Shown: piece after piece, positions 20,900-32,570 of the stretch | Numbering within the stretch: position 1 is the first letter of the stretch | How the letters are laid out: every line of letters starts with the position of its first letter | NCBI GenBank assembly: GCA_022495995.1 | Contig: JAFEMH010001238.1 | Span: forward strand, 317,501-381,500 | Source: Adenophora triphylla var. japonica | Lineage: Eukaryota > Streptophyta > Magnoliopsida > Asterales > Campanulaceae | Length of the DNA stretch: 64,000 nucleotides | Direction of reading: 5' to 3' | The notes under the pieces: generated by a model | The model's input: the letters and a program-made list of their open reading frames with translations, nothing else | Databases searched by the model: none | What the model was told of the DNA's origin: nothing | Program-made: the position numbers and the translations under genes

Positions 20900-22456
20900 A
20901 TGGAGAGAATTGTGAGCATGAGAAATCCACCCAAATTATCCCAAAATTCTCAAATGCAATTCTTCACCAAGTTTAAAGAGTGGTCTCGGGAGATTATGCA
21001 TGAGAGGAGGTTATTCTTTGAAGAAAGGTACAAGGTGAAGTGTCTATGGTCCCTCAAAGAATTGGTTTCGGATTATGAGCTTTTGAGAGCTTCTTCCTCA
21101 TTTTGGGACACTAGAAGGCATGTTTTTTGCTTCTATTACAATGAGGTTGTTCCGACCGTGGAAGAATTCCGGGCTTTGCTTGGCGGTCCGGAGGTGGAAG
21201 AGATTGCGGCTCCTTTACCTGGAGGGGCCTCTTTTGTTGATAGATTGTGCGACCTCCTTCATCTTTCCCCGGAGGAAGCACAAGGTATGATCTGTGGTCC
21301 CGATCATTTTGATATTTCCGGTCTCCCTGATAGATTTAGGGGCTTAGGCTTGCTTGACGATGCCTATTGGGATGCCTTTGCACTTTGCATGTTCGGGACC
21401 TTGTTCATGGTCTATTCTTTTGGGATCTGTCATCGGTCTCTGCTGGATGTAGTCGTTCATTGTCGCTTGGGCAGAGATGTTGTACCTTTGATCTTGGGGG
21501 AGACTTTCCATGCTCTTGATAGGCTGGCTACCGGGAGACGGTATATGCACGGGGGCAACCCGTTCCTCTTGACCCTGTGGCTGATGGAACGCCTGGGGGT
21601 TCTTCGGGAAACTCCTGATATGATCAAGCCTTGGACATTCGCCAGGAGAGGGGTTGCTGTAGATTTTGATGATCAGGGCTCATGGGAGCGTTGGATGGCT
21701 GGTCGCCGGACAGAAGATATCAGATGGTCAGTACCTTGTGGCGGGTGGAGACTCGCAGAGTGCTTCAGGACGGATCTCCCGTGGTTATGCTTGGGGCTTT
21801 CTCGATCCGGCTTTTACATTCCGTCTTTGGTTACGAGACAGTTTGGCTTGGAGCAGGTTCCTTTGGAGGACTTTGATGATATAGCCACCAGGGTGGTGGC
21901 TTCCGCTTCTATGGATGATCCTTCGGTGTTTTCCTTTCTGTCCCGAGCATGGAGGTATGACGTCTTTCCTCCTCGGGTTATCCTTAGGCGTCCGAGACCT
22001 GTGTTCTTGACCACTTGGTACCTAGATTGGTACGAGAGGCATTTTGGAGAGACTCAGATGGCTATTTTGAGGCGGCGTGAGGCCATTGTGGGTGCGGAGG
22101 ACCTGACAGTTTCCGAGAGGAGGAGGGCCGAGGCGAGGGCCAACCCTCATGACAGGAGCGGAGATGCTGTGACCGACTATGAGGCTTATGTCAAGAGACA
22201 GGAGAGGAGGGCTCCTATGCTACCAGCTAGGCTACAGGAGATGAGAGATGACGCTAGGGCTACTAAGGCCCTGACAGAGGCTGGCCTGATAGATCCTGTT
22301 CCTGTACCAGAGCTTGGTAGGAGGAAGACCGACATTTTTCCTGTTCAGAAGAAGAAGACTCGAAGGGGGAAGAAGAAGGGAGAGGCCGATGCTGAGTGGC
22401 ATGGAGTGACTCTGAGGTTTCCGAGTATCCCTTTCTTGTCGCAGCAGACACATTAG
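20900..22456 (+). CDS. Antisense DUF7745-like protein of element 1 (518 aa, intact)
   Basis: Uninterrupted ORF from ATG 20900 (MERIVSMRNPPKLSQNSQ) to TAG 22456; the frame is open upstream to 20792, but the 20900 ATG has a purine at -3 (ACCATGG) and matches starts in elements 4 and 5. It resembles the plant DUF7745 family: VVPTVEEFRALLGGPEVEE (near residue 90), a hydrophobic ALCMFGTLFMVYSFGIC segment, then VVPLILGETFHALDRLATG, LLTLWLMERLG, SWERWMAGRRTEDIRWSVP, FYIPSLVTRQFGLEQVP. The C-terminus is basic (KKKTRRGKKKGEADAEW), a possible nuclear localisation or nucleic-acid-binding tail. No catalytic motif recognised; function unknown. It lies tail-to-tail with pol and is the only long intact ORF of element 1. 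DUF7745 assignment is from remembered family features, not a search. Confidence 0.75.
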   Translation: MERIVSMRNPPKLSQNSQMQFFTKFKEWSREIMHERRLFFEERYKVKCLWSLKELVSDYELLRASSSFWDTRRHVFCFYYNEVVPTVEEFRALLGGPEVEEIAAPLPGGASFVDRLCDLLHLSPEEAQGMICGPDHFDISGLPDRFRGLGLLDDAYWDAFALCMFGTLFMVYSFGICHRSLLDVVVHCRLGRDVVPLILGETFHALDRLATGRRYMHGGNPFLLTLWLMERLGVLRETPDMIKPWTFARRGVAVDFDDQGSWERWMAGRRTEDIRWSVPCGGWRLAECFRTDLPWLCLGLSRSGFYIPSLVTRQFGLEQVPLEDFDDIATRVVASASMDDPSVFSFLSRAWRYDVFPPRVILRRPRPVFLTTWYLDWYERHFGETQMAILRRREAIVGAEDLTVSERRRAEARANPHDRSGDAVTDYEAYVKRQERRAPMLPARLQEMRDDARATKALTEAGLIDPVPVPELGRRKTDIFPVQKKKTRRGKKKGEADAEWHGVTLRFPSIPFLSQQTH

Positions 22457-22858
22457 TTTGATTATTTATCTTAGTTTCTTTTAGCAGGTTGCCAGTTGTA
22501 GGAATGAATCGGGATTAGACTCATCAAAAAGTTTTTAACTTGTAATGAATATTTGAATTGCTTCAGAGTTTTTTTTTTTCGAGACGCTTTCATGGTCTGA
22601 TCAATGTATTGATGTCAGAGTATGACTTTTATTTGTGCTTTAGACCGAACCGTTTCCGGCTGCCTACGTTCCCCTCATTTTGAGGAGCTCAGGTCTTCGT
22701 AGTTCAACCTGGTTTTTTTTTTTTTTGTGTTTTTTTTTTGGTGCAACCCTGTTTTTTACCTAGGCCGCCCTTTTTGGGTTTTCAACCTAGTTGGGTATTA
22801 CTCTTTTAGCACTCTTTTTCTTCTTCCTTTTTTTTTTGACTTCTCTTTTTTTTTTGTT
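22457..22858. other. Convergent spacer between DUF7745-like ORF and pol
   Basis: Contains the CTACG...CGTAG hairpin at 22659-22706 just past the pol stop (on the minus strand) and T-rich tracts. A copy of the same arrangement sits after the pol stop of element 4 (51904-51952). Confidence 0.5.
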
Positions 22859-22861
22859 TTA

Positions 22862-23640
22862 CGCGTAGTATCTGCGCAGCTTGTCACCATTCACTGGGTG
22901 TACAAAAGGATTTCCGTCGAGGTCTGCAAGTTGCATGGCTCCTCCGGAGAAGATCTTCTGGACGACGTATGGCCCGACCCAGACAGGCTCCCATTTGCCG
23001 AGGGGGTTGATACGGACTGGGGGCTTCTCTTTTAAGACGAGATCACCTTCTCGGATCTCTCGATGCTTTACTTTCTTGTCGAAGGCTCTGGCCATTCTCC
23101 CTTGGTAGGCTCGGATGTGTTCCATGGCCTTCAATCGGCGTTCATCTAGTAGGGCCAATTCATCATGGCGACTTTAGAGCCATTCGACCTCGTTGATCTG
23201 GCTTTCCAACAGCACACGGAGTGAGGGGATTTCTAGATCGATTGGGAGCACGGATTCCATTCCGTATGTGAGGGCAAACGGTGTTTCCCCAGTTGCCGTT
23301 CGGCGTGTTACGTAGCCCCGAGTGCCGAGGTGCAACTTTTCGGGCCAATCTACGCCTCGGACGGCCATTTTCCGGATGATGTTTTCCAAAGTCTTGTTTC
23401 TTTGCCTCGACGGCTCCGTTGGTTTTGGGGCACTGTAGGGAGATGACTTGTGACGGGTTATTCGAATTACACGGCTGACCTTTCACATTCCCCTTCGAAG
23501 TGGGATCCATTATCTGAGATGATTTCGGCTGACAACCCGTATCGACATATGATGTTCTCTTTGATGAAGAGGGCTACTTTCCTTGAGTTGAGGATTTTGT
23601 AGGATTTTGCAAGGCATCCTTTCCAGTTCCTACCAATCTG
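22862..23640 (-). pseudogene. Element 1 integrase remnant
   Basis: Minus strand: CLAKSYKILNSRKVALF, ENIICRYGLSAEIISDNGSH (second catalytic Asp of the DDE core), then KLHLGTRGYVTRRTATGETP, and C-terminal domain LALLDERRLKAMEHIRAYQG to NGDKLRRYYA. The glycine-rich GPYVVQKIFSGGAMQLADL segment is the usual Gypsy integrase tail (no chromodomain). A TAA stop at about 23174 splits it, and several frameshifts occur. Its 5' side joins the pre-RT linker, so RT, RNase H, second RNase H and the integrase zinc domain are gone. Confidence 0.85.
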
Positions 23641-26080
23641 CGTCTCTTTAGGCTCTTCCGCAGTTCCCAAATTCATACTCGTCAAAATCTCTTCGGCAGC
23701 TTGGGCTCGATTTTCCTTTTTCCGGACAACCTGCTTAAAGATTTTTTTTGTTTGATTTTTTTTTGTTCAATGTGTCTGCTTCTTTATCTAATGAATTATT
23801 ATTAAATGTTTTTTTTTAATTAATTCATCATTAGTTAAAGTGGCAATCAAGGGATACTCGGAAAGGTCATTTCATTGAGAATGAAAAGGAAGTACAGCAT
23901 TTGCTACAGACTCGTAGTCTTCAGGCGTAAGGCCGTCGGACGACTCTAGAGACTTGACCTTAACAATGAAAGACTCGGAGGACTTTTCCTAGATTGACAC
24001 AAAGAGATGGGAGACCAATCCAGGCTTGGTGATCATTTGTTCTTTGGTCGCGGACGGGCCTGAGAGAGTTTCCCGATTCTTTAATGGCATTGCTGTCAGG
24101 GACCTCATGACTCGGGGGAAATTTCGTTTCGTTTCTCTCCTCCTCCTCGATCATTGCTACCATTTCTTTGGCGAGCGAAATCAATCGGGTCAGCACTGGA
24201 TCTCTTCCCCGAATAACTGTTGCATAATCGGACCATCCCAATCGTCTGAAAAGACTTCCGCGGCTTTGGCTTTTGGCACGGTCAATTCAAACTCGAGTTT
24301 CGGACCTTCGTGGGCAGTAGGAATTGTGGTTGTGAGCTTCTCAAACTGTTCCACTAGGCTTGGCATGCCTTTGAAAGTGTACTCACTATTCATGGTAGTG
24401 GTAGCCCCGGGTATTTTGGGTCGGTCCAGAAACATTCTACGGACCGGGTTAGCTTTGGCTCCCCTGAACTTGTTAAGGCTATCCTGTAGCTTCAGCCACC
24501 CTTCTGTAGGAGTGGGCTCTGTGATGTTGCCCGGTTGTGTGGGACCCTTTACAAAGTAGTCAGCCAAATTAGGACTGAAAGGGAGAGATTTAGGGTCGTC
24601 GGCCAAGGACCCTTCTGTGGCGGCTTCAAATCTTTTTCCTTTTGCGGTGTCCGGCTGAGGAGGCCTCATATCCCGGGCCGTGGCGAGTTTTACGTCCTTT
24701 CACCTCGATGAGTTTGTGAGTTCCTTGTTGGTGCTTTCCCGGACCGAGGCCGGGTAGATAGCTCATCTTTCTCATCATTTTCAAGGCTGGAGGGATTTAA
24801 TCCGAGTGACCGTCGAATCTATGTTGCACACTTGGGCTTTGGGAGGCTCGGCCAGTGAAGCCCATTAGCATGAGACCTTCCTCATCATGTTTGATTTCCG
24901 AATAGGTATTCCACGTATCCGTGCCCTCCAAGGTGACTAGGTCCCCGTAAATGGTTGTCGAGGTCCCCATTCGAGACAAATTTCACACACCTTGGTGGAG
25001 GCTTGAGGCAACCCCCTTGACTGATGCAGCCAAGGTCTTCCCGATAAGGCATTAAAAGTGATCGGGATGTCAATAACCTGGAATTCCACAGGTATCAATT
25101 TACGTCCAAACCGAGAGGTCCAAGGTAGCAACTCCAAGGACTGCTCGAGATGTTGAGTCGTAAGCTTTGGCGTGAGGGAGGAAGGCTTCAAGTCTATGGA
25201 CTTTATGTCAAGCGAGCTCATGATTTTTGCCGGAAGAATATTCATTCGGACCCATTATCAACCGGGACCCGAGGAGGCGTCGTTCATCCAATTGGGTGTG
25301 ATGAAGAGAGGCTCGTTATGATCGGCCCCAAATTGAGGAGGTCGAGATACTGTGAAAGTGATTATGTTCCCGTAGTGGATGTTTCCAATCAGCTATGTAC
25401 CACGTCATCGGGAGTAGCATCGATAGGGACGAGGTGCGGGCTAAGCTTTCTTCCGGCTTTAGCTTGTGGGGATAGGATGAGGTGAGCGGGGACCACAAAG
25501 AGATGTTGGCCCGTGTATGCAGCTTCAACCGGGTGAGCACGGGGTCCTCTTTTTCCGGGAGTCGGGAGCTTGGTTGTCTTAGCATGGGGCGGCGGTTCTC
25601 CCGGTGCTTGATCTGTGGCCTTCTTATCTCGTTTTGGGATTCCCTTGGAAGATCTGCCGGATCGAGTCAACGGGTTAACTTCCTCGTCAGTCGCTTCTTG
25701 GCTTGGACTTCTTGAGTCTTTGCCGGGAGTCGACGGGGGAGCCTTTTTGGCTACAGCCCTTTGGTTGACGGAGTCTAGCAACGGTGAGGGCCGAGCTGGA
25801 TCGCTCCTTCCCGGGCGGCCCTTATAACCGCTTCCCAAGTCACGGGCCTTTGAGTGCAGGGTTGTGTTGTTGCCCCTTGGATGGCCCACGAGCTAGGGCG
25901 TCCTCGCATTCGTTCCCATGCTTTGCCTTGCTCATAGTTATCATACAACAAGAGTCGCTATTGTCGGGGCTTGGCGGCTTTTCGATCTCATCCCAGGTAT
26001 AGTGCAACCATTACGGTTCCTTTACGTAATACTCGAGTTGGAGATGATTATAGCATTACGTGTGGGAGGTGCATCCCGGT
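23641..26080 (-). pseudogene. Element 1 protease and protease-RT linker
   Basis: Minus strand, upstream to downstream: KEDPVLTRLKLHTRANISLW (about 25550), SYPHKLKPEESLA, MNILPAKIMSSLDIKSIDLK (about 25245, downstream of the DGGSA-type protease site), FQVIDIPITFNALSGRPWLH (about 25080), then FRGAKANPVRRMFLDRPKIP and MNSEYTFKGMPSLVEQFEKL (24480-24320), ending in NLGTAEEPKETQIG (23670). These align with intact segments of element 4 (57376-55134). Numerous stops and frameshifts. Confidence 0.75.
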
Positions 26081-26081
26081 A

Positions 26082-29000
26082 TCATGTCGGTTTCAGGACT
26101 TCTACGAGAGGCGACATACATTCGGGGAAGGTGACCTCTTCTTGGGTAACCCTGACAAGGAGTGTTACTTTGTTCCGGGGTGGATTTGATCTGACCATGG
26201 TTATTTTCTCATTTGGGCGGATGGGAGTTAATTTCCCTCTCTCTATCAGATCTTCAACTATCAGCCTGGATCGGACGCCTGAAAATCCTTTCCCCAAAGC
26301 ATGGTAGGCGGTGTTGAACTCTAAGACATCCACGTACTCAGACCCAGGAAACTTCATGGCCTTCATATCCTCGGTTTCATATTCTTCTTCCGAAGTTTCT
26401 TCGTCGTCGCTTGCTGACAACCAACCATTGTGCCTGGCTCCCATGGACTCATTTCCGACATGATTGTTCCAGATTATTTCCGGATCTGGGGCCTCAGTTG
26501 ACTCTTCGCTCTCGTCATCATCATCGTCATCGCTGTCATCGGAATCATCTTCCCATATTACCGGGATTTCGGCTGAGAGGGAACGCCGATCAAATCCGTT
26601 AGGGGAATATGGGTGCGTGCAGCCGCAGAAATTATCATAAGCTCCCATTCCCGAAAGTGGTAGTTGCAATTCGGCTTCTCCACCCAGAAACTACGGGGGA
26701 AGAGTGAGAGGGGGTGGCACGTATTTGACACCAGGTAGAATGTAGAAGGATTCTTCCTCCTCTTCCGATTCTTCGCTGTTTTCGGGATCATATTCAGCCT
26801 TTCCCAAGACCAACTTGCAGGAGTGTACTAGCTCCAGATGCTCCTCGGCCTCTTTGCTGATAAGCCCCAGTACAGGAGCCCGCCTGAAGCTTTCTTGTTC
26901 AATCTTTCTTGACTGCTCTAACCATCTTGTGTAAATGGTTCTTTCATGTTTTGACCGGAACAACCCCAGTTCTTCAGTATCGGCTTTCCCTTCATCCGAG
27001 AAATAACGGGCCTCGTATTCTTGCAGGGAGTCTCTGACATGAGACCAAGGTGGGTTGATTTGTTCGATATCCTCAAGGCTGAGGGGGAATCCGAATTCAG
27101 GATCCTCGACAAGGTTGGCCATGGGTATTTGGGAAGCTTCATCGGCATCTTCCTGGGCATGCGAAGGTTCTCCACATTCAATCATGTTTACCTGATTATG
27201 GCTCCTTGGCAGAGGATTCTTGACTGTATTAGGCCCTTCGGGGCCTTCCAACTTTCCTTGCTCTATCAATCCCTGGATTGCCTTTTTCAGAGTGAAGCAA
27301 TTGTCAGTCAGATGTCCGTGAGCTTGATGAAAAGCGCAATACTTTGTAGTATCCATGGGAGCATTCGGATTTATGGGTTGGAAATTCTCCAAAGGTCGCA
27401 GCAAGCCTTCTTTCACCAGTCCCCTAAAGATGTCGTTCAGGGGCATTCCAAAGTTTTCGAGGTTCATGACTCGTGGTCTGGGCTCAACTGGTTTTCTGGG
27501 AGCAAAAGGAGTTGTGTTATTACATTCCTGTCCCACATAGTTAATCATCTCTTTGCCTTTAGCAGGAGCGAGGGCGGTGTTTGCGTGAAGGAGCCCGATA
27601 TACGTAGCGAGTGCGGCGGCCGGTTGCGGTGTAATCCTTTTCAAACTTAGGCTGCGGAGTTAACCATGGCCCGTAAGTCCGAGTACGGGAAGTGACCGAG
27701 GGAGGCTCTCGAGATGTGGTTTCGAGCATGACCGGAAGATGTCCAGTTGTTCCTCTTCGGAAGGAGGGATGGCCATTTCACTGAGTTTGTATTCCACCAC
27801 CTATAGAAGTCCCCAACATTCTCATCGGAGGCCACACCTTTGTTGTTTGGAGGTCAACCCTATTTGTTTCCCACTCCAAGTTGGCCTTGTACTTTTCTGT
27901 GAAGGCATTGGTAATCTGGTCCCATGTAGCCCTGGCCTCGGGCTTTAAGCGGAAGAACCACTTTAAGGCACTGGACTTCAAAGATAGGCTGAAATAGTCA
28001 GCCAAGCTGGCGATTGGTGCACCCTTTGGCCTTCATCGCCAAGGTATATGTGTCCAAATGGGTTTTCGGGCATGCGGTCCCATCAAAGAGATCCAAGTTA
28101 GGCATCACGAATTTGTGGGGCGGAAGGAACAATGGAGTCCTGGGTGCAGTAGGCCGGAAAGCGGACTTCTTGGCGATCAACTCGGCGATGCATTGCTTTC
28201 ATTTCTTTGTGTTGTTCCATGAACCAGGCCAGATGAGGGTCTGGTGGCGGAGCCATGGCGTTCAAACTAGTGGCTGAGCTAGAGAGAGGAGCTACCACTG
28301 GCGGCAGACTGGTGGAGGGAATGGCCGGCCTGGAGATGTAGGTGAAAACCTGTCCTTGGGCTGAGTTACCCTGGGGAGCATGAATAGGACCCTGAGCAAA
28401 AGGATAGAACCTTTCGGCTTGCTGTGGGTTTTCAACTGGCAAAGTGGCTGGAGGCAGTCTTGCTGTAGCCGGATAACTTGGATTTCCAGAGTGGGGCCCG
28501 TAAGTAGGCTTAGGTGCGGGCTGCTGTCCCTGACTGTTGAATTGCATGGCCGGCTGAGGCGATGGTGTATAACCCGGGGGGTACTGCGGTCCTGGTGATT
28601 CTGATGAAACTGGGATGGAGGTTTGGTAACCCATCGAATCCTGAGCGAGAAATAGGTTTGTGAAAGCTGTAGGAGGAGCAGCTGAGATAACATCATTCTG
28701 AGGAGGGGCTCCTGACGGCTGTTGAGGCATGCCGAACTGTTGTTGTGGCCCTTTGAACTGTTGCTGCGAAGGCCCGGATTGATCGGTTCCAAACTGTGGC
28801 GGGATCCCAATTAGCTGTGGCATTCCGAGATAACCCCAACCGTGAGAAGACATTCCGTACTGGCTTTGTCCCCACTGAGGAACTGTGAACTGATTTGTGC
28901 CGTCGGGCTGCATGGATCCAGTGGTCTGTGGTTGGGGAGCTGGCTGACCCGAAGACCGAGGAGCATGGGTTCTGGTAGTGGTACCATAGGAGGTGGGTGG

Positions 29001-29315
29001 TGGCATCCTGGAGTAATCAGGGCGACTGAGAGTGGGATTGGCATCCTCGTCTTCTTCCACGGTGAAGGTGCCATCGGGATTGAGGCTGGCGGCCAAACCA
29101 TGGCTTTTGATAGCCTCCATAAGGCTATTCAGCTGTGCTTCCTGTCGTAACCTCATATGTTCTGCTAACTGATTCCACTGCTGTTCTGTCTGAGGGGTCC
29201 CGGGAGGCGGAGTGACGTTGTCCCCATCATTACCGGCTGATGCAGACATTCTGAAACCCGGAGTCGGAACAAACGGTGAAGCTGATGACGCGCTTGACTC
29301 TTCCCAACTGATCAA
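26082..29315 (-). pseudogene. Element 1 gag (and gag-pro connector), frame-broken
   Basis: Begins MISWEESSASSASPFVPTPG at 29315. A Gln/Pro-rich region of about 300 aa runs to 28290, then PNLDLFDGTACPKTHLDTYT (28110), KSSALKWFFRLKPEARATWD and ITNAFTEKYKANLEWETNR (27975-27850), the retrotransposon gag core. The C-terminal part (27644-26691) has a zinc-knuckle-like YCAFHQAHGHLTDNC and IQGLIEQGKL, typical of Tat gag, then an acidic ENSEESEEEEE tract. 26669-26082 continues with another acidic tract (DDSDDSDDDDDDESEES). Frameshifts lie near 28100-28180, 28000, 27650-27780 and 26680. N-terminal Q/P-rich extension is longer than in element 2. Confidence 0.82.
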
Positions 29316-30711
29316 ACGGTGACCCGGTGTCCGGAACCAACCTTTGTGAGGAGCTGCGGGGGAAAGGGCACGAAGGTTCAGATGTCTGGGAATTGAAGGA
29401 GGGTAAGTGTTTGGGCTTTGGGCTCATGCAACATGCAGTTATTTGTTCATGTTTACTTAAAACATGTTTTATTAACCTAATCGGTTGGAAAAGATTGCTC
29501 TTCTTTTTCGCAAACTACTCTGGATCCTGGATCAGTGGGCCCCGTCACTACGTCTATAAACCCCTCGTATTCCACCTGTATTTCGACCTCCCAGGGTGGA
29601 CAGCCCCGGGCGAGGGTCCTATAGGGCAAGCGGGTCCCACCGACCGAAAGAAAAACGATCCTAAAAGTCTGGCGGGTAATCGAGTCTTAACGAGCATTCG
29701 ATGCAAATTACGGACAAAGCTGACGTCAAAGTCAAGATCATGTCCGAGGGCTCGACGAAAAGTCGGCATGATTTGGACTGATGAATGTCCACGATTGATC
29801 TTGACTTGTCGTCAATTAGGCCGTAATTAGGCATGGAATAATCATTAATCCTTGATGACTCAGTGTCATGCTTGGAGTCAGTGTATAATTTGTGCCAGTC
29901 AGAGCCGAAGTCAAGGCGCCGGCCAATATCTTGGTCAAAGTCTGCGGCGGAAAACCGGCAGAGCTTCGACTGATTAGGGTCCCCGAAAGATATTGAGTCG
30001 GTATGCCGACAAAGGCTTGAAAGGAAAGGTCTATACACAGACAGGGCATGACACAGACCAGACTAAAAACCAACCGGGTCTCGGACAAAGTGTGTCACGG
30101 ACAAGTGCATGGTCGACACGAGGCTCCATGGGATGTTTGGGTAGTCCTGTGCTTGCACCGAGAGGCGTAATAAGACCAAACGGGCCGCGACAAGGATTTC
30201 CCCGGGTTAGGGACGTAGTGTGCAGTGTACGGTCACGTGCGCGTAGTGTGCAAGCAGTCTATCTTCTTTTTCTGAGTAAAATAGAAATTTTTCATGTGTC
30301 TTAAAAATATGATGCATGATTTTTTTTTGAAAATTTTCTTTTTTTTTTGAAAATCTTTTTTTTTTGAATTTTTTTTTTTTTGAATTTTTTTTTTGAAAGG
30401 AGCACATAAGCACAAAAATTCCAACAGGTAGGGACATGATTCCGACAGTCAAAACTTTGACTTTCTCCGAGGTGGCCAAAACAACACGAAAATGTGCAAA
30501 AATCAACGCACACAACAAATGATTTTTAATGCCGGGACGAAAGCTTGACCCTCAAAAGCTTTTCTTTTTTTTTGAAAACGATGATACCGGTACGTGAGAT
30601 TGTTAAACCACAATTTATCCCCGACTCGTGTTAGGAGGCGATAACGGGAAGTTTAATGGTTTCCACCAATATACCAAATATCATTTTTTTTTTAGAAAAA
30701 GCTTAAAATCA
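29316..30711 (-). other. Element 1 5' leader between primer site and gag
   Basis: No protein seen. 29484-29663 is strikingly similar to 58369-58553 in element 4 (GGTTGGAAAAGATTGCTCTT, GGTGGACAGCC..GGGCGAGG, GTCCTATAGNGCAAGCGG shared). A second shared block near the primer site contains GATGTTTGG..GACCAAACGG (30130-30190 versus 58995-59050). T-runs at 30320-30400. Candidate packaging or translation-control region. Confidence 0.5.
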
Positions 30712-30730
30712 GTCCCCAGCGGAGTCGCCA
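30712..30730 (-). other. Primer binding site of element 1 (tRNA-Arg type)
   Basis: Plus strand GTCCCCAGCGGAGTCGCCA, i.e. minus TGGCGACTCCGCTGGGGAC, one base from the 5' LTR end at 30732. It matches my recollection of the 3' end of a plant tRNA-Arg whose acceptor stem is GACTCCG/CGGAGTC; Tat/Ogre elements are known for tRNA-Arg priming. Confidence 0.8.
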
Positions 30731-30731
30731 C

Positions 30732-30820
30732 TGTAACGATGTGCCATCAAAATTTCGCGGGAAAATTCGATTTTGCGTTTCTTTGAAAATCAAATAAAAC
30801 CGGAAAAAGACGGAGTCGCC
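30732..30820 (-). mobile_element. Element 1 5' LTR, U5 end (split by element 2)
   Basis: TGTAACGATGTGCCATC to GGAGTCGCC, matching 13588-13675. The LTR continues at 38503 after element 2. Confidence 0.93.
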
Positions 30821-31857
30821 TGTAGCGATGCGTGAATTTTTGAAATAACAGAGTCGCCACTTATTATTTATTTAGGAAAACAATAAGAAAAATCTTAAAA
30901 AAGAGATTTGAGGGTTCGGGGGTTAAGTTATCGAATGGGTAGGTCGAGGAGCATCCATTCCACCCAATCCGGAGATCGGTCTTGTCAATTGAGTATTATC
31001 AATCTTTTTAATTACTAATTAAATAAAGAACAAGAAAACCCTAATCAATTTCTTGATTAGGAATGTCGGATTGTACGCTTCGAGATCGCCTTCATCGATT
31101 GAAGGGACTCTAGGCTAATCCTTTTGATGGGATTACACCACTCTAAAAGCCAATAGAGAGAGATTAAGAAGAAAAGAGTAAAAGTATAGGAGTTTACCTA
31201 GTTTAGGGAGGATTTGATTTAGAACGTGGTTCTAAGATGTCTTCTCGATCGAGAAGCGATTTGGGCAGAGTTTCGACTCAATATGTGAGTCAAGTCTTGA
31301 TGCGGACAGAGCTTCGCCTTGATGCTAGGCTTGAGCCTTGATGTTCGTCAATCAACGTGGTTGAAGGACGAATTTATGAGTTATTTGTGAGTGATTTGAA
31401 GGAGTCTTTCGTGGAAAGAAACCAACAAATTGTGTGTGTTGTGTGAAATTCTGGACCTCTGAAACAGTGGAAGTCACCAAGTATTTATAGGGATTTAAGA
31501 GGTAGAGGTGGAGAGGTAAAACACTCCTAGAAAGCTTCCAGAACTCAATTCTGATTGGAGAACCGGATTAGATGAGGTTTATCAAGAAAGGAGGTTGAAA
31601 CGGAGAAGGAGAGTGATTTCTGCACATCCTGTCGAGGGGATATCTCGTGCGAGATATGATATCTCGTGCGAGATATCTAGTCTGATGACTATTTTGTCCT
31701 CTTCAGTTTATTCCGTTAGTCAGTTAGGTCCAAAACTAACGAGGTTAGTTAGAAACTTAACGAAACATGACGAAACTGATACGCTTTCATCAAAACATAA
31801 AAGAGAGACTAAGAGTAGTGTAATCATGATTTATTGGTTCAGAATGGGGTGTCTACA
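30821..31857 (-). mobile_element. Element 2 3' LTR (left)
   Basis: TGTAGCGATGCGTG to GGGGTGTCTACA. Minus-strand TATA CTATAAATAC at 31490-31481. Paired palindromes TCTCGTGCGAGA at 31643-31654 and 31662-31673. Primer-site-like GAGTCGCCAC at 30851-30860, about 30 bp from the U5 end. Confidence 0.93.
31643..31673. promoter_or_regulatory. Paired palindromes TCTCGTGCGAGA, 19 bp apart
   Basis: Two perfect 12-bp palindromes with core CGTGCG at 31643-31654 and 31662-31673 in U3. Identical pair in the other LTR at 38283-38294 and 38302-38313. They lie about 150 bp upstream of the TATA box, further than in the other families. Confidence 0.55.
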
Positions 31858-31995
31858 GAGCCCCTCGGCGACAGGTCTTATGAAAGAAGAAGTGTCGTCG
31901 ATAGAAAAGACATCATTCTGAACATTGGGATGGTCGTGCCACACGGCTGCCTACGTATCTCTAAGAGAGAATCAGACCAAACGTAGTTCGACTCC
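31858..31995 (-). other. Polypurine tract and hairpin of element 2
   Basis: Minus-strand GTCGCCGAGGGGCTC abuts the LTR start. The CTACG...CGTAG hairpin occupies 31946-31995 (CCTACGTATCTCTAAGAGAG then CAGACCAAACGTAGTTCGAC). Confidence 0.6.
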
Positions 31996-32146
31996 AAAAC
32001 ACTAAAAAGGCTATTTTAGGTATTTTGAAAAGCATTTTTTGAAAATTGAGGAGGGATTTTTTTTGAAAAGGTAAAATCATACTGAGGAATCAAGGACTTG
32101 ACCCAATTCTGAAGATACCCATTTGTTGATGAAGTTGTTGAAGTGT

Positions 32147-32570
32147 GCCGCCCGAGGTTACTGACGTTGCCGTTGTTGCCGAGGTCACGGACTTTGTTGT
32201 CGTTGTCGAGGTCACGGACTTTGTTGTCGTTACCGAGGTCACGAACTTGAAGTTTGCTGCCATCACAGACTTTGAAGTTGTCGTTGCCGAGGTCACGGAC
32301 TTTGAAGTTTGCTGCCATCACAGACTTTGAAGTTGTTGCCGAGGTCACGGACTTGAAGTTTGCTGCCATCACAGACTTTGAAGTTGTTGCCGAGGTCACG
32401 GACTTGAAGTTTGCTGCCATCACAGACTTTGAAGTTGTTGCCGAGGTCACGGACTTGAAGTTTGCTGCCATCACAGACTTTGAAGTTGTTGCCGAGGTCA
32501 CGGACTTGAGGTTTGCTGCGGACGCAGACTTTGTTGATGTTGCCGAGGTCACGGACTTGAAGTTGTCGGT
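32147..32570. repeat. 51-bp (and 27-bp) tandem repeats in element 2
   Basis: GAGGTCACGGAC recurs at 27-bp spacing near 32178-32232 and then at 51-bp spacing at about 32289, 32340, 32391, 32442, 32493 and 32544. Minus-strand reading repeats KVCDGSKLQVRDLGNNF (17 codons). A shorter relative is at 62022-62310 in element 6. Confidence 0.9.

Noticed and set aside
27021..27650. 209-aa plus-strand ORF opposite gag of element 1
   Set aside because: No family resemblance; the minus-strand frame has clear gag zinc-knuckle features.
29554..29769. Conserved small ORF in the leader (shared YRTLA.GCPP frame in elements 1 and 4)
   Set aside because: No ATG starts it, and the differences between elements fall mainly at first and second codon positions, so it is reported as a conserved nucleotide block instead.
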